Assembly: GCA_029783825.1 (NCBI GenBank)
Contig: JAREIK010003431.1
Location: 2,633,348 to 2,697,347 of the forward strand
DNA: 64,000 bases
Origin: Sapria himalayana
Lineage: Eukaryota > Streptophyta > Magnoliopsida > Malpighiales > Rafflesiaceae
Reading direction: 5' to 3'
Shown here: positions 24,120 through 36,550 of the stretch, piece by piece
How the letters are laid out: each line of letters begins with the position of its first letter
How positions within the stretch are numbered: the first letter of the stretch is position 1
Position numbers and translations under genes: made by a program
The notes under the pieces: generated by a model
Told to the model about the DNA's origin: nothing
The model's input: the letters and a program-made list of their open reading frames with translations, nothing else
The model's database searches: none

Positions 24120-26780
24120 AATTAGAAAATGTAAAATTACTAAAATTTAACTCATGCCTCTATTTTAAGATAAAATAATATCTGAGCAACATTTATAAAT
24201 TACTATGTAATTTCAATTACTTAAAAAATGCATGATTTGAAAACAAAACTCATGTAAATAAAACTGTCTTCATTATCGATCGACTTGCCACCAAAGACAT
24301 GTATAATGAACAACATTGAGACAGAGCAAGATGGCTTTCAGATATGTCAAGCCACAGATTAAGGAACATAAAAAAATAAGAATAAAAAAAATATTGAATT
24401 CAATATCTAATAAATATTTTAATAGATTTGCTAACAAGATGTTTTCTCATCGAAGTAGTACCAAATTTTACTATTTATTAAAATATTTTTATTTTTATTA
24501 TATATAAATATTATAATATAAAATTATAAATATTGTAAAGTAATCAAAATTGTACATTTTATTAAAGACTTTAAATCTAAATGTTTCAATATATAATAAT
24601 AGCTAAAATTGAGTGCATGAATTTGTGTGTGTTTGTGTTTGTCATATATAAAGTTACCAGAATTTAATTCATACTTCTATTTTATTCATAATCACAAATC
24701 CTAATTCAAAAACAATCTTTCCAAACTATAAACATAATTACAATTATCTAAACAAACATTATTCATAATTTGAAAACAATAACTTATGGAAATAAATCTA
24801 CATCATCATTAAGGATATGCAAAAAAAAAATAAAAAAAAAATCTACATCATCATTATCAATTGACTCATTATCAATTGACTCATTATCAAGTACATAATA
24901 AAAAAATATATATGTGACACGATGAGCAAGATGAGGTTATTCAATTTTAAATGAATACTATGAGTAATTGACAAGATGAGAGGAAGATCAATCATGAGAA
25001 GAAAAAAAAAAGAAACACCAAATTTAATTATTTATAAAAACATATTTACAATTTAATTTTTATTATACATAGATACTAAAGTAAAAAATATATAAATATC
25101 AAAGGCCAATAATGTGATTAGGTTATGATATCACATGAGCTCATTAGGACTTGATGTGTAGCTCATTAGGAGCTTGTTGTGTAGCTTATTACGAGCAAGT
25201 GGGATAATTTGTGATACCACTTTTTGAGAGTACCAACATATAAATAATCTCATGTGATAATTTTTGGGTAAAGGTTATTTTTGGGAATTTTAATATAATT
25301 AATACTTCAGGAAAATTATTTTTTAACTCACCCTTCTAAATAATTATGAATCATCACCCACCCAATTTAATAATTTACCTAGAAAATATATGAGTGCTAT
25401 AGATGTGCATGTAGGTTTACATGAAATGATTCTTTATGGATTTTGGCATGCCAACCAAATTTAGTATGTGAAGCTTGTTGTAAGCCAATGACATATCAAT
25501 GAAGAAGAATTTTGATCAACCACTTATAAAATAGTCAAAATCTTGAGCCATGGGGTGTCACCATATGAGTCCACGGTAGGACAAAACTAATTCAACATAG
25601 ACTTAATATTTCATTTTGCATAAAGGCTAAATCCATATTAGAATGATGATGGGGTTTCACATGGGTTGTACCACTATGTCAAACTCTAGGCCCATGACAA
25701 TATATCAATGCTAAAATTTTATGATTTTTAGATTAGTATAATTATAAAGAGTGCAAAATTCCCTAAAAAACTGTTTGCCAATGAACTATTAAAATATTAA
25801 AAAAGATATTCACAAACATAAGTCATCTATAAAGGGTATGATCAATTAAAAAAAAAAAAGATTTAATTAATCTTTGAAAAAATATATTGTTGTTGGAACA
25901 TTAACAAACAAATTAGTAGCATCATAGATAATTTCAGATCATAACTTGTGTCAGTAATAAATAGAGACAGATTGCTTTAATTTCAGCAATGAAAAAAATA
26001 TATTTACAATCCAATCTCATGATGAGGAAAATATATTTAGAATAATTATAAATATCTTAGCCAAACATTATTTTTCTTTCTTTTTTCTTTTTATTTTTTA
26101 TATTTTTTTTACTACAATGGCTTTAGCATCTTTGAACTTTAGTTTAATGTGGCATATGCATTATTCATGACCCAAGTTTGTAAACTACTTATTTTCTCAA
26201 ATTTATTATGATTAATGTATGTTTTTTTAATGTTTATTATTTGTGATTATGAGTGTTTGTGTTTGTGTTTGTGTGTGTGTGCGGAGATGCACACAAATGT
26301 TAAAACTCAAATGCTGTACATGCACAACCATTTTACATGTTATATTAGATGTGTGGCATGTATAACACACATATAATCTATGTATACAACATATATTTGG
26401 CATATATATATATATATATATAATATTTGTATACATATTCAATATATGCCAATAGACCACACACACATAAGGTGTGTGGTCTATTGCGTGTCAAGACCAT
26501 TTTAGTTATGATTATTGTGGAACTCTATATTCTATTTATGATTATTGTGCAATTCTATATTCTATTTATGTTTATTTGTAGTTATTGCATTTGCATAGGG
26601 TGTCAAGACCATTTTAATCAAACCAAATCGAATTGGATTGTTTAGATTTTATTTAGTTTGATTTAATGATATTCAGTAATGCACCTCAATAATTTTTTGT
26701 GTGATATTTTTATATGTTACGTGTCATTATTGCTCTTTCATGCATAGTGAGCATCATACTTATGTTAAAAGGCATAATGA
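24120..26780. other. AT-rich DNA, no gene recognised; diverged tandem copies
   Basis: Segments 24120-24300 and about 24650-24900 resemble each other (TG-rich start, then TTTAA.TCAT.C.TCTATTTTA, then GAAAACAA.A.CTTATG.AAATAAA). TCATTATCAATTGAC is tandemly repeated at about 24855-24890. About 31 bp is repeated at 26507-26575 (ATTATTGTG.AA.TCTATATTCTATTT), and TGTCAAGACCATTTTA occurs twice (about 26489 and 26600). No open frame above 80 codons looks like a protein. Confidence 0.5.
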
Positions 26781-26781
26781 C

Positions 26782-27285
26782 TAGATGTGTCAAACGGGAT
26801 GTGCCGGCCCAGGCCGGCCCACTTTAGCCGGCCTGATTGTACTTTTTGTACAATGTCGTGCTTGGTCCGGCATGGTTCTGTAGAGGTCAACCCTAATTTA
26901 AAATAAATTAGGGTTTTAGCGCGTGACGTCCCGCCGCTGCACTGCAGAAACCCTAATTTAAAAAAAATTAGGGCTTCAGCGGTGCACCACCGTGATTATT
27001 TTTCCCTTCGGGGCTTAGTGAGTCTTGCCCGGTAGGCTCAGCTTCTACCGCTGGGGCAATTTCTCGGCTTGTACCGAGGTACCGTGCCAACGAGCCACCG
27101 TATCGTGCCAGGCCAAGCACGGCACAAGGTCCGGGTGGCCTCGGCATGGCATGGCACGGTCGGTACCGTGGACAAGCACGGCACGGGCATGGGCAAGAGA
27201 AATTCCCATGCTGTGCCGGCCAAGCATGGCCTAATCGTGTCGTGCCTTGTGCTGGCCAGACCAGCCCGGCCTGGTTGACACCTCA
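26782..27285. mobile_element. Non-autonomous hAT element, 504 bp, copy b
   Basis: The left end is TAGATGTGTCAAACGGG; the right end, read on the minus strand, is TGAGGTGTCAACCAGGCCGG. Target duplications ATAATGAC (26774-26781) and TTAATGAC (27286-27293) match 7 of 8. The inside is GC-rich with two AACCCTAATTT..AAATTAGGG hairpins near 26890-26975. Open frames inside are by-products of GC content. Confidence 0.85.
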
Positions 27286-27525
27286 TTAATGACAAAACGC
27301 ATGGTCATTTTCATGTTAGGAGGATGGTGGATGCATGGAAAAAAAAAGATTTGAGGCGTAAAAAAAGAAAATAGTGAAGATGCTGGTTGGGGTGTTTTCG
27401 TCAGTTGACTAGTTGAGGCTTGAGCGCAACAAAAAACATTAAAAAAAAGGAAATTTATTTTAAAGAGATTTCAAAATGAAAATATAAAAAAGAAAATCCT
27501 TCAAATTTTCAAATTGAAAAAAAAA

Positions 27526-28111
27526 GGGAGAATTATGTTTTGGGGTATTTCCCCAGAAATTTTTAAGATTTAAAAACTAAAATTTTTAGATTTTTAAAAA
27601 AGTCACAAAACTAAAAATAAATTAAAAATAAGTGCACCCAAATTCGTAAGTACAAAGCTTACCCTCGCACCTCGCCCTCGCCATGCCCACGCCCTCGCCC
27701 CTCGACCTCGCTCGATGCTGAGCTTTTGGAGCTCGAAGGAGCTCTACGCCGAGTTCCTGGAGCTCGACCAAGAGCTCCATCGAGCTCGTCGTCAAGCTCC
27801 ATCGAGCTCCTGGGGCTCGACGGAGCACTCAGTCGAGCTCCTGGAGCTCGACGGAACTCGACACCGAGCTCCTAGATCTCAATGGAGCTTGACGCCGAGC
27901 TTAAAGGAGCTCGAATGAGCTCTACACCGAGCTTATGGAGCTCGATCGAGATCTCCATGAAGCTCGTCGTCGAGGGTAGCTTGGTACTTACAAATCTGGA
28001 TGCCTTTATTTTTAATTTATTTTTAGTTTTGTGATTTTTTTAAAAATATAAAAATTTTAGATTCTAAATCTTAAAAATTTCTGGGGAAACACCCCAAAAC
28101 ATAATTCTCCC
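27526..28111. mobile_element. Long-terminal-inverted-repeat element (Mutator-like), 586 bp
   Basis: The left arm from 27526 (GGGAGAATTATGTTTTGGGG) is mirrored by the right arm ending at 28111, with about 90% identity by eye over roughly 130-145 bp. Both sides are flanked by nine A's (11 on the right), consistent with a 9-bp target duplication as in Mutator-like elements. The arms enclose a GAGCTC-rich core. No transposase. Confidence 0.75.
27712..27975. repeat. GAGCTC-rich degenerate minisatellite core
   Basis: The core is built from variants of GAGCTC spaced by about 8-25 bases (GAGCTCGACGGAGC, GAGCTCCATCGAGCTC and so on). Because GAGCTC is itself a palindrome, the core can fold in many ways. 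Frames through it (for example 27715-27918) are repetitive and not genes. Confidence 0.8.
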
Positions 28112-28320
28112 AAAAAAAAAAACATAGCACCAAAACTAAAAATATTTATATTTTGGTACCCTCAAAAATAAAAATCTGAAAATACCTTTACCATACTAAA
28201 AAAAAAGTAAATAAAAAAATAGTGTTTACTAAAAAACTTTATGTTTAAACTTATAAACATATATATTTTTCGTTTAAATGTGTATGTTGTATATAAGTAT
28301 AAATGTATATATGTTAATAC

Positions 28321-28322
<2 letters not shown>

Positions 28323-28381
<59 letters not shown>

Positions 28382-28440
28382 TTATTTATTTATGTATGTA
28401 TGTATGTAGTATGTATATAGTATATGTTTCTAAAATATAT
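28323..28440. repeat. Compound microsatellite (TA)n-(TTTA)n-(TATG)n
   Basis: About 27 TA units (28323-28377) are followed by TTTA, then TATG/TAGTATG units. The AT/TATG-rich character continues to about 28750. Confidence 0.95.
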
Positions 28441-29860
28441 ATATATAGGCTATAAGTATAATACATATATGTTTTCCAAAAATGCATATACAAAGCATAT
28501 ATATACTGTGTTTGTCAAAAAATGTATCCTATATTTTTTTTTCAAAAATGTATTTAGAGTATATGTTTACTGTGTATATATATTTAACAATGTATATACT
28601 ATATATGTTTTACATATACACATATATATTTATACACACACACACACACAATATATGAAATGTATATATGTTTATATATAAATATTATAAGTAATATATG
28701 TTTATATGTATAAATGTATATATAAGATATACATACAAATGTATATAGTTTTTACATTTATACATTTAAATGTATCGACTCTTTACATTTTATGTTTTGG
28801 AAAATAGTGTGTTCAAATACATTGGTTTCTTTTTTTTTTTTTTACTTTTTTTAACATAAAGTAGGGGTATTTTTGGGTTTCTCACTTTGAGCGTAATAAA
28901 ACATAAATATTTTTAGTTTACTTAACGGTTTTATTCTCATAAATAGAAAATGCTCAATTGTCTTTTTGAACAATGGTTTTCTTTACTATTTTTGATTCTT
29001 GGATGCTAAATGTCTGGTATAAATGCATGAGCAATTAAAATATATATATTGCTCTCGATCCTTCTTTATTGCATTGTAGATAATTTGGTTTAACATTGTA
29101 GTTTAACATTGTAGATAATTTAGTTTTATAAACATTTGGATTGTGAATTTATTTTGTTCTCGATCCTTCTTTATTGTATCATATATTTTAGATTTCAACA
29201 TGTCAAATCATGTTTCTTGCAATTGTTTACTGTAAAATATTGTATTTATAAATTTGAGAATTTAGAAGTTTGAAATTTTGGTTTTCCCGAAAGTTATTAT
29301 AATTGATCCTCGCCTACATGGAGCATTTAGAATTCAATAAGTCTAATGTCAATTTCAACAATTTGTTAAAATTAGTCTAACATTTTATTTTAAAGAATAT
29401 TATCAGTAATATTATGCTAAAACATAAAATCACCCCATCAATCTAGTTTTTCCTTATCGTTAATTTTGGTTTGTTGCTTTATTTTCAATTGGCATAGACT
29501 TTATTTTCTCACAAAAAATATTAGAATAAGTTTCATCTTATTATAATTAAAGTTTCATCTTCTCAATTGAGCCTCTCTCTTTTTTTTCTCTCTCCCTCTT
29601 TTCCCTCTCTTCTTTGCTTCTTCTTGTGTTGTATGAAAGATCTAGATCTCATTCACTTGCCTTCAATTTATAGGCAAGGCAAGGAGAAAATAATGCCATG
29701 AATTATGACACAGAAAAAGGAGAAAGCATATATAATTCAAAAGAGAAAGAAGAAAAAAAAAGGTTGGTTGTTGGAGATATCATATGAGTGTGGACTTTAT
29801 CAATGTGGTTGTTAGAGATATCACATGGATGTTGACCCAATCAAATCACATGGGTGTGGA
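28440..29860. other. AT-rich DNA, no gene recognised
   Basis: Low-complexity TATATG sequence fades into unique AT-rich DNA. A CT-rich tract at about 29565-29640, followed by a twice-repeated GTTGTTGGAGATATCA.ATG.GTG segment (29765-29870), may be an LTR piece of the Copia relic that follows. Confidence 0.35.
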
Positions 29861-29861
29861 C

Positions 29862-30690
29862 CCCATCACATTATTTAAAGATAATGATGCATGTAATGCA
29901 CAAATTGAAAGAGATTATATCAAATGAGCTAGAACTAAACACATTTATCCAAAATTATTTTATACACGTGAACTCAATAAAAGTGGTGAAATTGATTTTC
30001 AACAAATATGGTTGAGTGATATTCTTGTAGACTTATTCACAAAATCATTACTAATATCGATATTCAAGAAGCTAATTTATACGATTGGAATGTGACAACT
30101 AAAAGATATTAACACGAAGGGGAGCATGCTTATGAAAAGATGTTAGTGTATACTCTTTTTTCCTTCGTCTAAGTTTTTTCCTACTAAGTTTTTTCCTACT
30201 AAGTTTTATTGTCAAGGTTTTAATCTTTTTTCCTACTAAGTTTTTCCCATCACAAATAAGGTTTTATTGTCAAGGTTTTTAATGAGGTAGACATAATATA
30301 CTAAAAATATTCTACAATATCATATAAATATTTTAATCTTTTTCCTTCACTATATTTTATTCTATTGGATTTTACTAGCAAAATTTTAATGATTTATATT
30401 TTTTATTATGGTCATTCAAGAGAGTGTATTATAAATAAAGGGTCATGTGGTGAATGACAACATTAATTGGATGATGAATAATAGACATTATATCTCACAA
30501 TCTCCCTTAAAATTCATTTTGTAAGTTGATGAACATGGTTTATGGTAATCATTATTAACATTATTATAAAGTCATTTAAAGTTAATAATAAATTGTTGTA
30601 TATGAAGCCTCCAAAAGGCCTCTCTCACTTCTTTGTAGGATCATCTCGATAATAAGACTTCGCTCTTTCTCTTCCTCCCTTTATTCTCCT
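29862..30690 (+). mobile_element. Copia RNase H end plus 3' LTR
   Basis: The end of a Copia polyprotein reads LFKDNDACNAQIERDYIK, then ARTKHIYPKLFYTRELNKSG, then DLFTKSL and FKKLIYTIGM. These are the family's EDNAACVAQIKxGYIK, RTKHISPKFFYTHEL and DLFTKSLP..FKKLVY.IGM boxes. A polypurine tract (GAAGGGGAGCATG, 30116-30128) follows, and the 3' LTR starts at about 30141 (TGTTAGTGTATAC) with repeated TTTTTTCCTACTAAG units. Two internal stops (after YIK and IGM). The LTR end is approximate. Confidence 0.75.
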
Positions 30691-30699
30691 TCATTATCT

Positions 30700-33600
30700 A
30701 TTTTATAATTTATTTTCTCATTAGATAATATGTAAAAAATAATAATATAATTCTCTTTAATTTTAGATCTTGTCACACTATTTCATTAAACATCTTTCTC
30801 ATTTTTAATTGCATATGATGTTGGAACCCGCTTCTCCTTGATTTATATTTTTAATGAACTCATGCACTTGGAGCAACCAAATAATATATATTATACAAAT
30901 TATAAAAACATAGAAAATATAAAAAAGTAATATTTAAAACTTTGAAATTATGAAAATATAAACAATTTAATTATGATAAAAGCAATAATATTTTATCACT
31001 GATTATTATTTTTATTTATAAAATGTAAATGTAACAATACTTTAGAAATTATAAAAAGAAGCAAAATTTTAAAATTTATTAAAAACATAAATTTTATACA
31101 GTTATATGCAAAAAGGAAATCATTTATATTACAAAGACACGTTCTCTTATAAATAAGAATGAGCATGCTAAGAAACATATAATTATTTGGATAATTATTG
31201 TTTCAAAATTACAAATTATAAAATTGCAAAAATCAACTCATATTTTTATTTTTTAAATAATATGTAATTCAAATTTTAATAAATTTGTTTAAACATTATA
31301 CATAATGAGAATCATGCAAAAAAAAAAATTATGAATAATTTGAAAATAATTTAAGAATAATTTATCACTGAGAATCAACTCATATTTTTGTTTTTTAAAT
31401 AATCTATAATTCAAATTCTGATAAATTTGTTTTAACATTATACATAATGAGAATCATGCAAACAAAAACACGAATGCATGCAAACAAGCATGCATTCGTG
31501 TGCGTGTATCAAGAGGTATATGCATCTAAATATATGTTTGTTATGCATACATACAAGTATGTGCACACGCGCGCACACATGATAAAAATCATAAAAATTA
31601 GAAAATACTAAAAATTAAAAATCTTGAGAATATAGAAATATAAGCAATATAAATTAAATTGTAAATATAATAATAGTATTAATTTTTAAACCATTATAGA
31701 AATTTTAAAAAACTCAATATTTTAAAATTTATAAATTACATAAAATTTATAAAACTATATGCAAAAAATAAAACCAATAAATATTTTATATGAAGAAAAA
31801 ATTATGAGCCCCTCCATGACTTAGGCAAAAAATAAAACTATATGCAAAAAATAAACCATTATACATAAAAATTATAAAATATAAAAATTACATAAAATTT
31901 ATAAATTTTTAAAATTTTAAAAACTATATGCAAAAAATAGAACTATATGAAAAAACTCAAGAACACGAGCACTGAGGGATCTCCAAAAAGTCCATAGCCC
32001 ATAGTATTACCCAAGCCCATTTCTAAATGGGCCACTCCATGTCCAATTTTAGCCCCCATGCGAGCCCCAATATATTTTTGGTTTTAAAAAAATTCTACAT
32101 TAATAAAAATATTCATATCAAAATTTTATTCATCGAATGAATAATTTCATTTGGAAACATATTCATGAGTTTGCATTATTACTTATTTGTCAATCATTTG
32201 TACTTTTTAACCATGATAAATAAGAAATAAAAATAAAAATATGATATACATTGAGTAAAATATTTTAATCATATCAAAAAGTAATATTGGCAAGCTTTTT
32301 TTTTTTTCTAGAATAGAATTGTGCGCCTTTTTATCTATTATTACCTTGTCTTTCACCCTCACATATGCTTCAATAAAATATTGTGTTAAGCTACATCATA
32401 TGTGACTGACTCCACTTCCACCTACACTATAAGTAACTTCTGATGCAACTATACTCACATGAACTATTAGGTATATCACGGGTAATGATAGAGAGAAAGC
32501 AATGAATATTTGTGTTGTGATTTCTATTATATTATATTTTTATAATCTGCTTCATCTTCAAATAATATTAAATCATCAACAATATATTTATCTAAATCAA
32601 TTGTATAATTTGGAGAATTATTTGTCTTTTGTTGACATGTCAATATTTCTAGAGCTCCTTAATAAAAAAAATGTAGAGCTTCTAGATGTAGGTGATAATT
32701 TATTATAATTAATATTATCACCATATTTTTCTTTATAATAGCTATATAAATTATATAATAATAAATTCATTTTTAATTTCTTCAATTTTAATTCGCCCAT
32801 TAAAATAAATTAAGTGTTGATCATTCATCCAAAGCTATAAATTTAATGTAGGGCCCACAATCAAACAAAAAAAAAATACAAATTTTTAGTTGCATGACAA
32901 CTTGGTTTGAAGATGAATAATACACACCTCAAAAATTTTTTTAAGTATCAAATAGTTAAAAAAATCTATTAAAAGATCTACAATTATGCGAGTCGTCACC
33001 ATTTTATACATCAATATTAGTTTTACAATCATTGTTAACTAATTATATTTCATTTAGTACTACTACTTTTTTAACCTTTGTGTTAAAACAAAACAAAAAA
33101 CATAAATAAAACTATTACACTATAAAATTCAAGTAATGTCCCCCAAAAAAAATATCTTTATTATTTTATTATTTTACCTTATAGGATTTTATGATATTAT
33201 TAATTTTATTAGTATTATCATTTTATTTGTTATGTTATTGATTTTAGGTGAGAGAAATATTGATCAATGAAGTATCCAAAGAAAAAAAAAAGGATAAACC
33301 TAAAATTTAGCCAAGCATAAATCATAGACATTTCATTTAATGATGTGGACAAGTCCTTATACATCAAATCATTAACATTTAGAAAAGATCAAAGTTATTT
33401 AGGAAATAATTATTAAGGAATTTAGATGTGTTTAAATCATCACTAATGCATTGGATCTCATAAGAATTCCAAAGTTAAATGTGTTTGATTGTTATTACTC
33501 TACTGAGACGATTGACCAGTGTGTAAGTTTGTTGCATGCATCTATCGTGGGGTTAGTAAAGGAAGAATTGGGGGAAGAGTGAAAAAAAAATTAAAAAAAA

Positions 33601-34640
33601 ATCATTTGGACATTCACAATTTTTTTAGAAAGTAAAGAGAATGAGCTTGGGCTTGAGAGAATAACAAGATAACGATTTAATTTCTTCTCAATTTTTGTTT
33701 CTATTTCATCAAGTAGAAGAAAGATAAGTTTTGAAGAGATCTAAGGTAAAAAGAAAAAAAAAACTAACCTTAACTCTCACTTTGATAATTCTAGATTTCT
33801 AAGAAAACTCTAACCTTGTGTAAAGAAGATTTTAATGGTTCTAATTGATATTAAAATTATTTTGGATTATGTTTCAAAGTAATTTTAGGTTATGATTGGT
33901 TTGGAGTTTTTGTATAGAGAAAATAATAAAGTTTAAAGGAGATGTTAAAAATAAAACTTTAAAAACAAATAAAATCACATATTTTGTTTTCGCCATAATA
34001 TGAGTTATGATCATTCAAATTGAGTGATTCTAATTATTACAGAACCATAAGAGGTAGCCCTACTGGTTTGTAGAATAAAAAAAAAGAATGAGTTGTAGCT
34101 TTAAGGTTCTCGAATATGAGCTTAAAAGTAAGTTTTGGGTATAGTTGTGATATATTTTGGTCACCTGTTGAGTTTTTTTTTTCATTTAAATCAAATGATT
34201 CAAAATTATGGGTAAACTAAACTTATAGAAGACTAATTTATATGTAATTTATAACCCCAAAGTTTCTAGAAATCTATCAAAGTGGAAAACTATATGACTT
34301 TGGTTTCTTTCTTTTATTAAAGTATCTTGGTACCAAGAATGGTTATAACTTATGTATTTCACCTATATAACACAAAATTTTAGTATTGAAAATGATCACA
34401 TCTCATGCATTTATTTTTTGTAACCCAAAGTTTAGGTCTCTCATAGATGACTCAATGTCATGATTTAATTTTGATAGTTATGAATCAATTTTCAAAATGG
34501 GCAATTTAATAAACTATTCAAAAATGACAAATATTTCATTAGTATCATATTGAGATGTGGCCGTTCACAATTATATTTTAATAAAATTGTCATATTACAT
34601 GATATGTCTAACATTATAGTATCATATCAAGATATAAAAT
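30700..34640. other. AT-rich DNA, no gene recognised
   Basis: This long gap contains a diverged direct duplication (about 31231-31325 and 31375-31463: ATCAACTCATATTTTT..TTTTTTAAATAAT, then CATTATACATAATGAGAATCATGCAAA), a 14-bp hairpin at 31468-31501, an alternating purine-pyrimidine tract at 31557-31581, and a small GC-richer patch at 31965-32070 with AAGCCCATTT/AAATGGGCC symmetry. Nothing else could be assigned. Confidence 0.45.
31468..31501. repeat. Perfect 14-bp hairpin
   Basis: ACACGAATGCATGC, a 6-base loop AAACAA, then the exact reverse complement. Confidence 0.95.
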
Positions 34641-34689
34641 TCATAAGCTACCTTTTAGAAACTATCTGGCACAAAATGACATTAACAAA

Positions 34690-35217
34690 ATAAAAAATAT
34701 AAAAAATAAAAAATATAAAAAATAAAAAAGTAAAAAAATAAAAAAGTAAAAAAAAAAAATAAAAAAATAAAAAAGTAAAAAGATAGAAAAGTAAAAGGAT
34801 AAAAAGATAAAAATATAAAAATATAAAAAGATAAAAGGTAAATGTAAAGGTAAAAGGTAAAAAGGTAAAATGAAAAAGGTAAAAAAGATAAAAAGATAAA
34901 AAATAAAAAAATAAAAAAAATAAAAAAATAAAAAAATAAAAAAATAAAAAAATAAAAAAATAAAAAAATAAAAAAATAAAAAAATAAAAAAATAAAAAAA
35001 TAAAAAAATAAAAAAATAAAAAAATAAAAAAATAAAAAAATAAAAAAATAAAAAAATAAAAAATAAAAAATAAAAAAATAAAAAAATAAAAAAATAAAAA
35101 AATAAAAAAATAAAAAAATAAAAAAATAAAAAAATAAAAAAATAAAAAAATAAAAAAATAAAAAAATAAAAAAAACAAAAAAATGGAATAAAAAATAAAA
35201 AATAAAAATTAAAAATT

Positions 35218-35281
<64 letters not shown>

Positions 35282-35330
35282 AAATAAAAAATAAAAAATA
35301 AAAAAAATATTAAAAAACAAAAAAAAATTA
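34690..35330. repeat. A-rich satellite, mainly (A7T)n
   Basis: The core (about 34900-35170) is an 8-bp A7T unit; the flanks grade into A6T and (A)nGT variants. The 176-codon minus-strand frame across it is pure phenylalanine/isoleucine/leucine/tyrosine with an 8-residue period and is not a gene. Confidence 0.95.
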
Positions 35331-35394
35331 AGAAGAGGACACACTTATAGTATTTATTTTTTTTCCATTTTAAAAAAGATGGATTGACCAAAGT

Positions 35395-36065
35395 TGTTAA
35401 TATGAGTTCATGGAAATTTCTTGGATCTTTAATGAGAAATGACTTAGGAAATTGAGACTTTCATCTACAAGTAACTAAATTTGCAAATAACAACCTGATA
35501 AATCAAGCCACATATGTTAATCCAACAAAGATTGTCTATGGTCTTTGACCCCAACAGTCCTTATGATTTTGTTTTTATGTTGGACATCAAATAAATGTAT
35601 GAACTAGCATCTACTTTGGCATCTCACATACATGAGTTGCATAAAAAGATTAATGAGCATATCGAGAATAAAAGTGCTCAATATGAAATACAAGTTGACT
35701 TAAGTAGGTAGTTTAGAGACATTAAAGTTGATGATTTTGTGATAATATATTTGTGACCATAGTGATTTTCACCTAGTTCTATTTGAGAACTAGATGTCTG
35801 CAATGCAAAGCCCTTTAAAATACTAAAACTTTTTACGGACTTCACATGGAAACGTGCTTGGTTGAGGCTCCAGTCCCACTACAGAAAAAAACTGAGAGAA
35901 AAGTCGATACGTCTAGAAAAGAAAGCGTAACAGCAGCCACAACGCAAGGAAAAAAAACTAACAATAATGCATTTGTCCTAGAACTCTCATAGGAGCAAGG
36001 AGTTCAATATTAACCTTAACTTTAACATAGAAGATTTGTTTTGGCACAGTGGTCCGCCATTCAAT
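35395..36065 (+). pseudogene. Ty3/gypsy integrase C-terminal relic
   Basis: Readable segments in order: SWKFLGSLMRNDLGN*DFHL (family: GNLLRSLVGDxPKQWDLxL), KFANNNLINQATYVNP then IVYGL, YELASTLASHIHELHKKINE then IENKSAQY, VDDFVIIYL (family: VGDYVMVYIRPERFP), CKPFKILKLF, and FNIEDLFWHSGPPFNP (family: FNVEDLYPYRGTFEPP). This is the end of a gypsy Pol polyprotein. Its beginning is lost in the A-rich satellite on the left. Stops show it is dead. Confidence 0.7.
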
Positions 36066-36550
36066 CCAACTAATTCCTTGGTAGTTGATTATGGTGATAT
36101 TGAATATATTTCACAAAAAAAAAATGGAGTTTTTAGGTTGGGTTTTTTATCAATTAATTTTTTTGGGAAATTAGGGTTTACTACACATACTCAATTTGTT
36201 GTTTCTCAGTACAAAAGTGTATATCATGAAGTATGTTATTTTAGATTGTTTGTGATTTAATAAGGAGAAGCTTAGGATTATTACTTTTTTAAAACCTTGA
36301 GAACCATCATTACTCATTGTGGGCAATATGAGTCAAAACATGACTTTTTAATTGGGGGAATGCTAAATCATTTGACAAATAAATCATCTAGTGATGAAAT
36401 AATAGTGACAGGAAAACTTCCATCTTTTGATTGTAATGTGACAAACCACCAAGATAGAATTAATCTTAATTTTTCATCGTAGACAACATACATATTCTTA
36501 TAAGAATTTGTAGCATCACTATACTCATATCATGTGACACATAAATACAA
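36066..36550. other. Spacer, probably gypsy 3' end; no gene recognised
   Basis: Short frames at 36036-36260 and 36297-36482 have no recognisable domain; the first begins inside the integrase tail. Confidence 0.35.

Noticed and set aside
27025..27295. Overlapping open frames on both strands
   Set aside because: They lie inside the GC-rich hAT copy b, where stop codons are rare by composition. No domain is visible.
27715..27918. 67-codon frame in the GAGCTC region
   Set aside because: Translation of the minisatellite core; repetitive and unlike a protein.
28424..28681. Tyrosine/isoleucine-rich frame
   Set aside because: Produced by TATATG low-complexity sequence.
34648..35178. 176-codon minus-strand frame, very hydrophobic, membrane-protein-like
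   Set aside because: It is a translation of the A7T satellite; the residues repeat with an 8-residue period and carry no other information.
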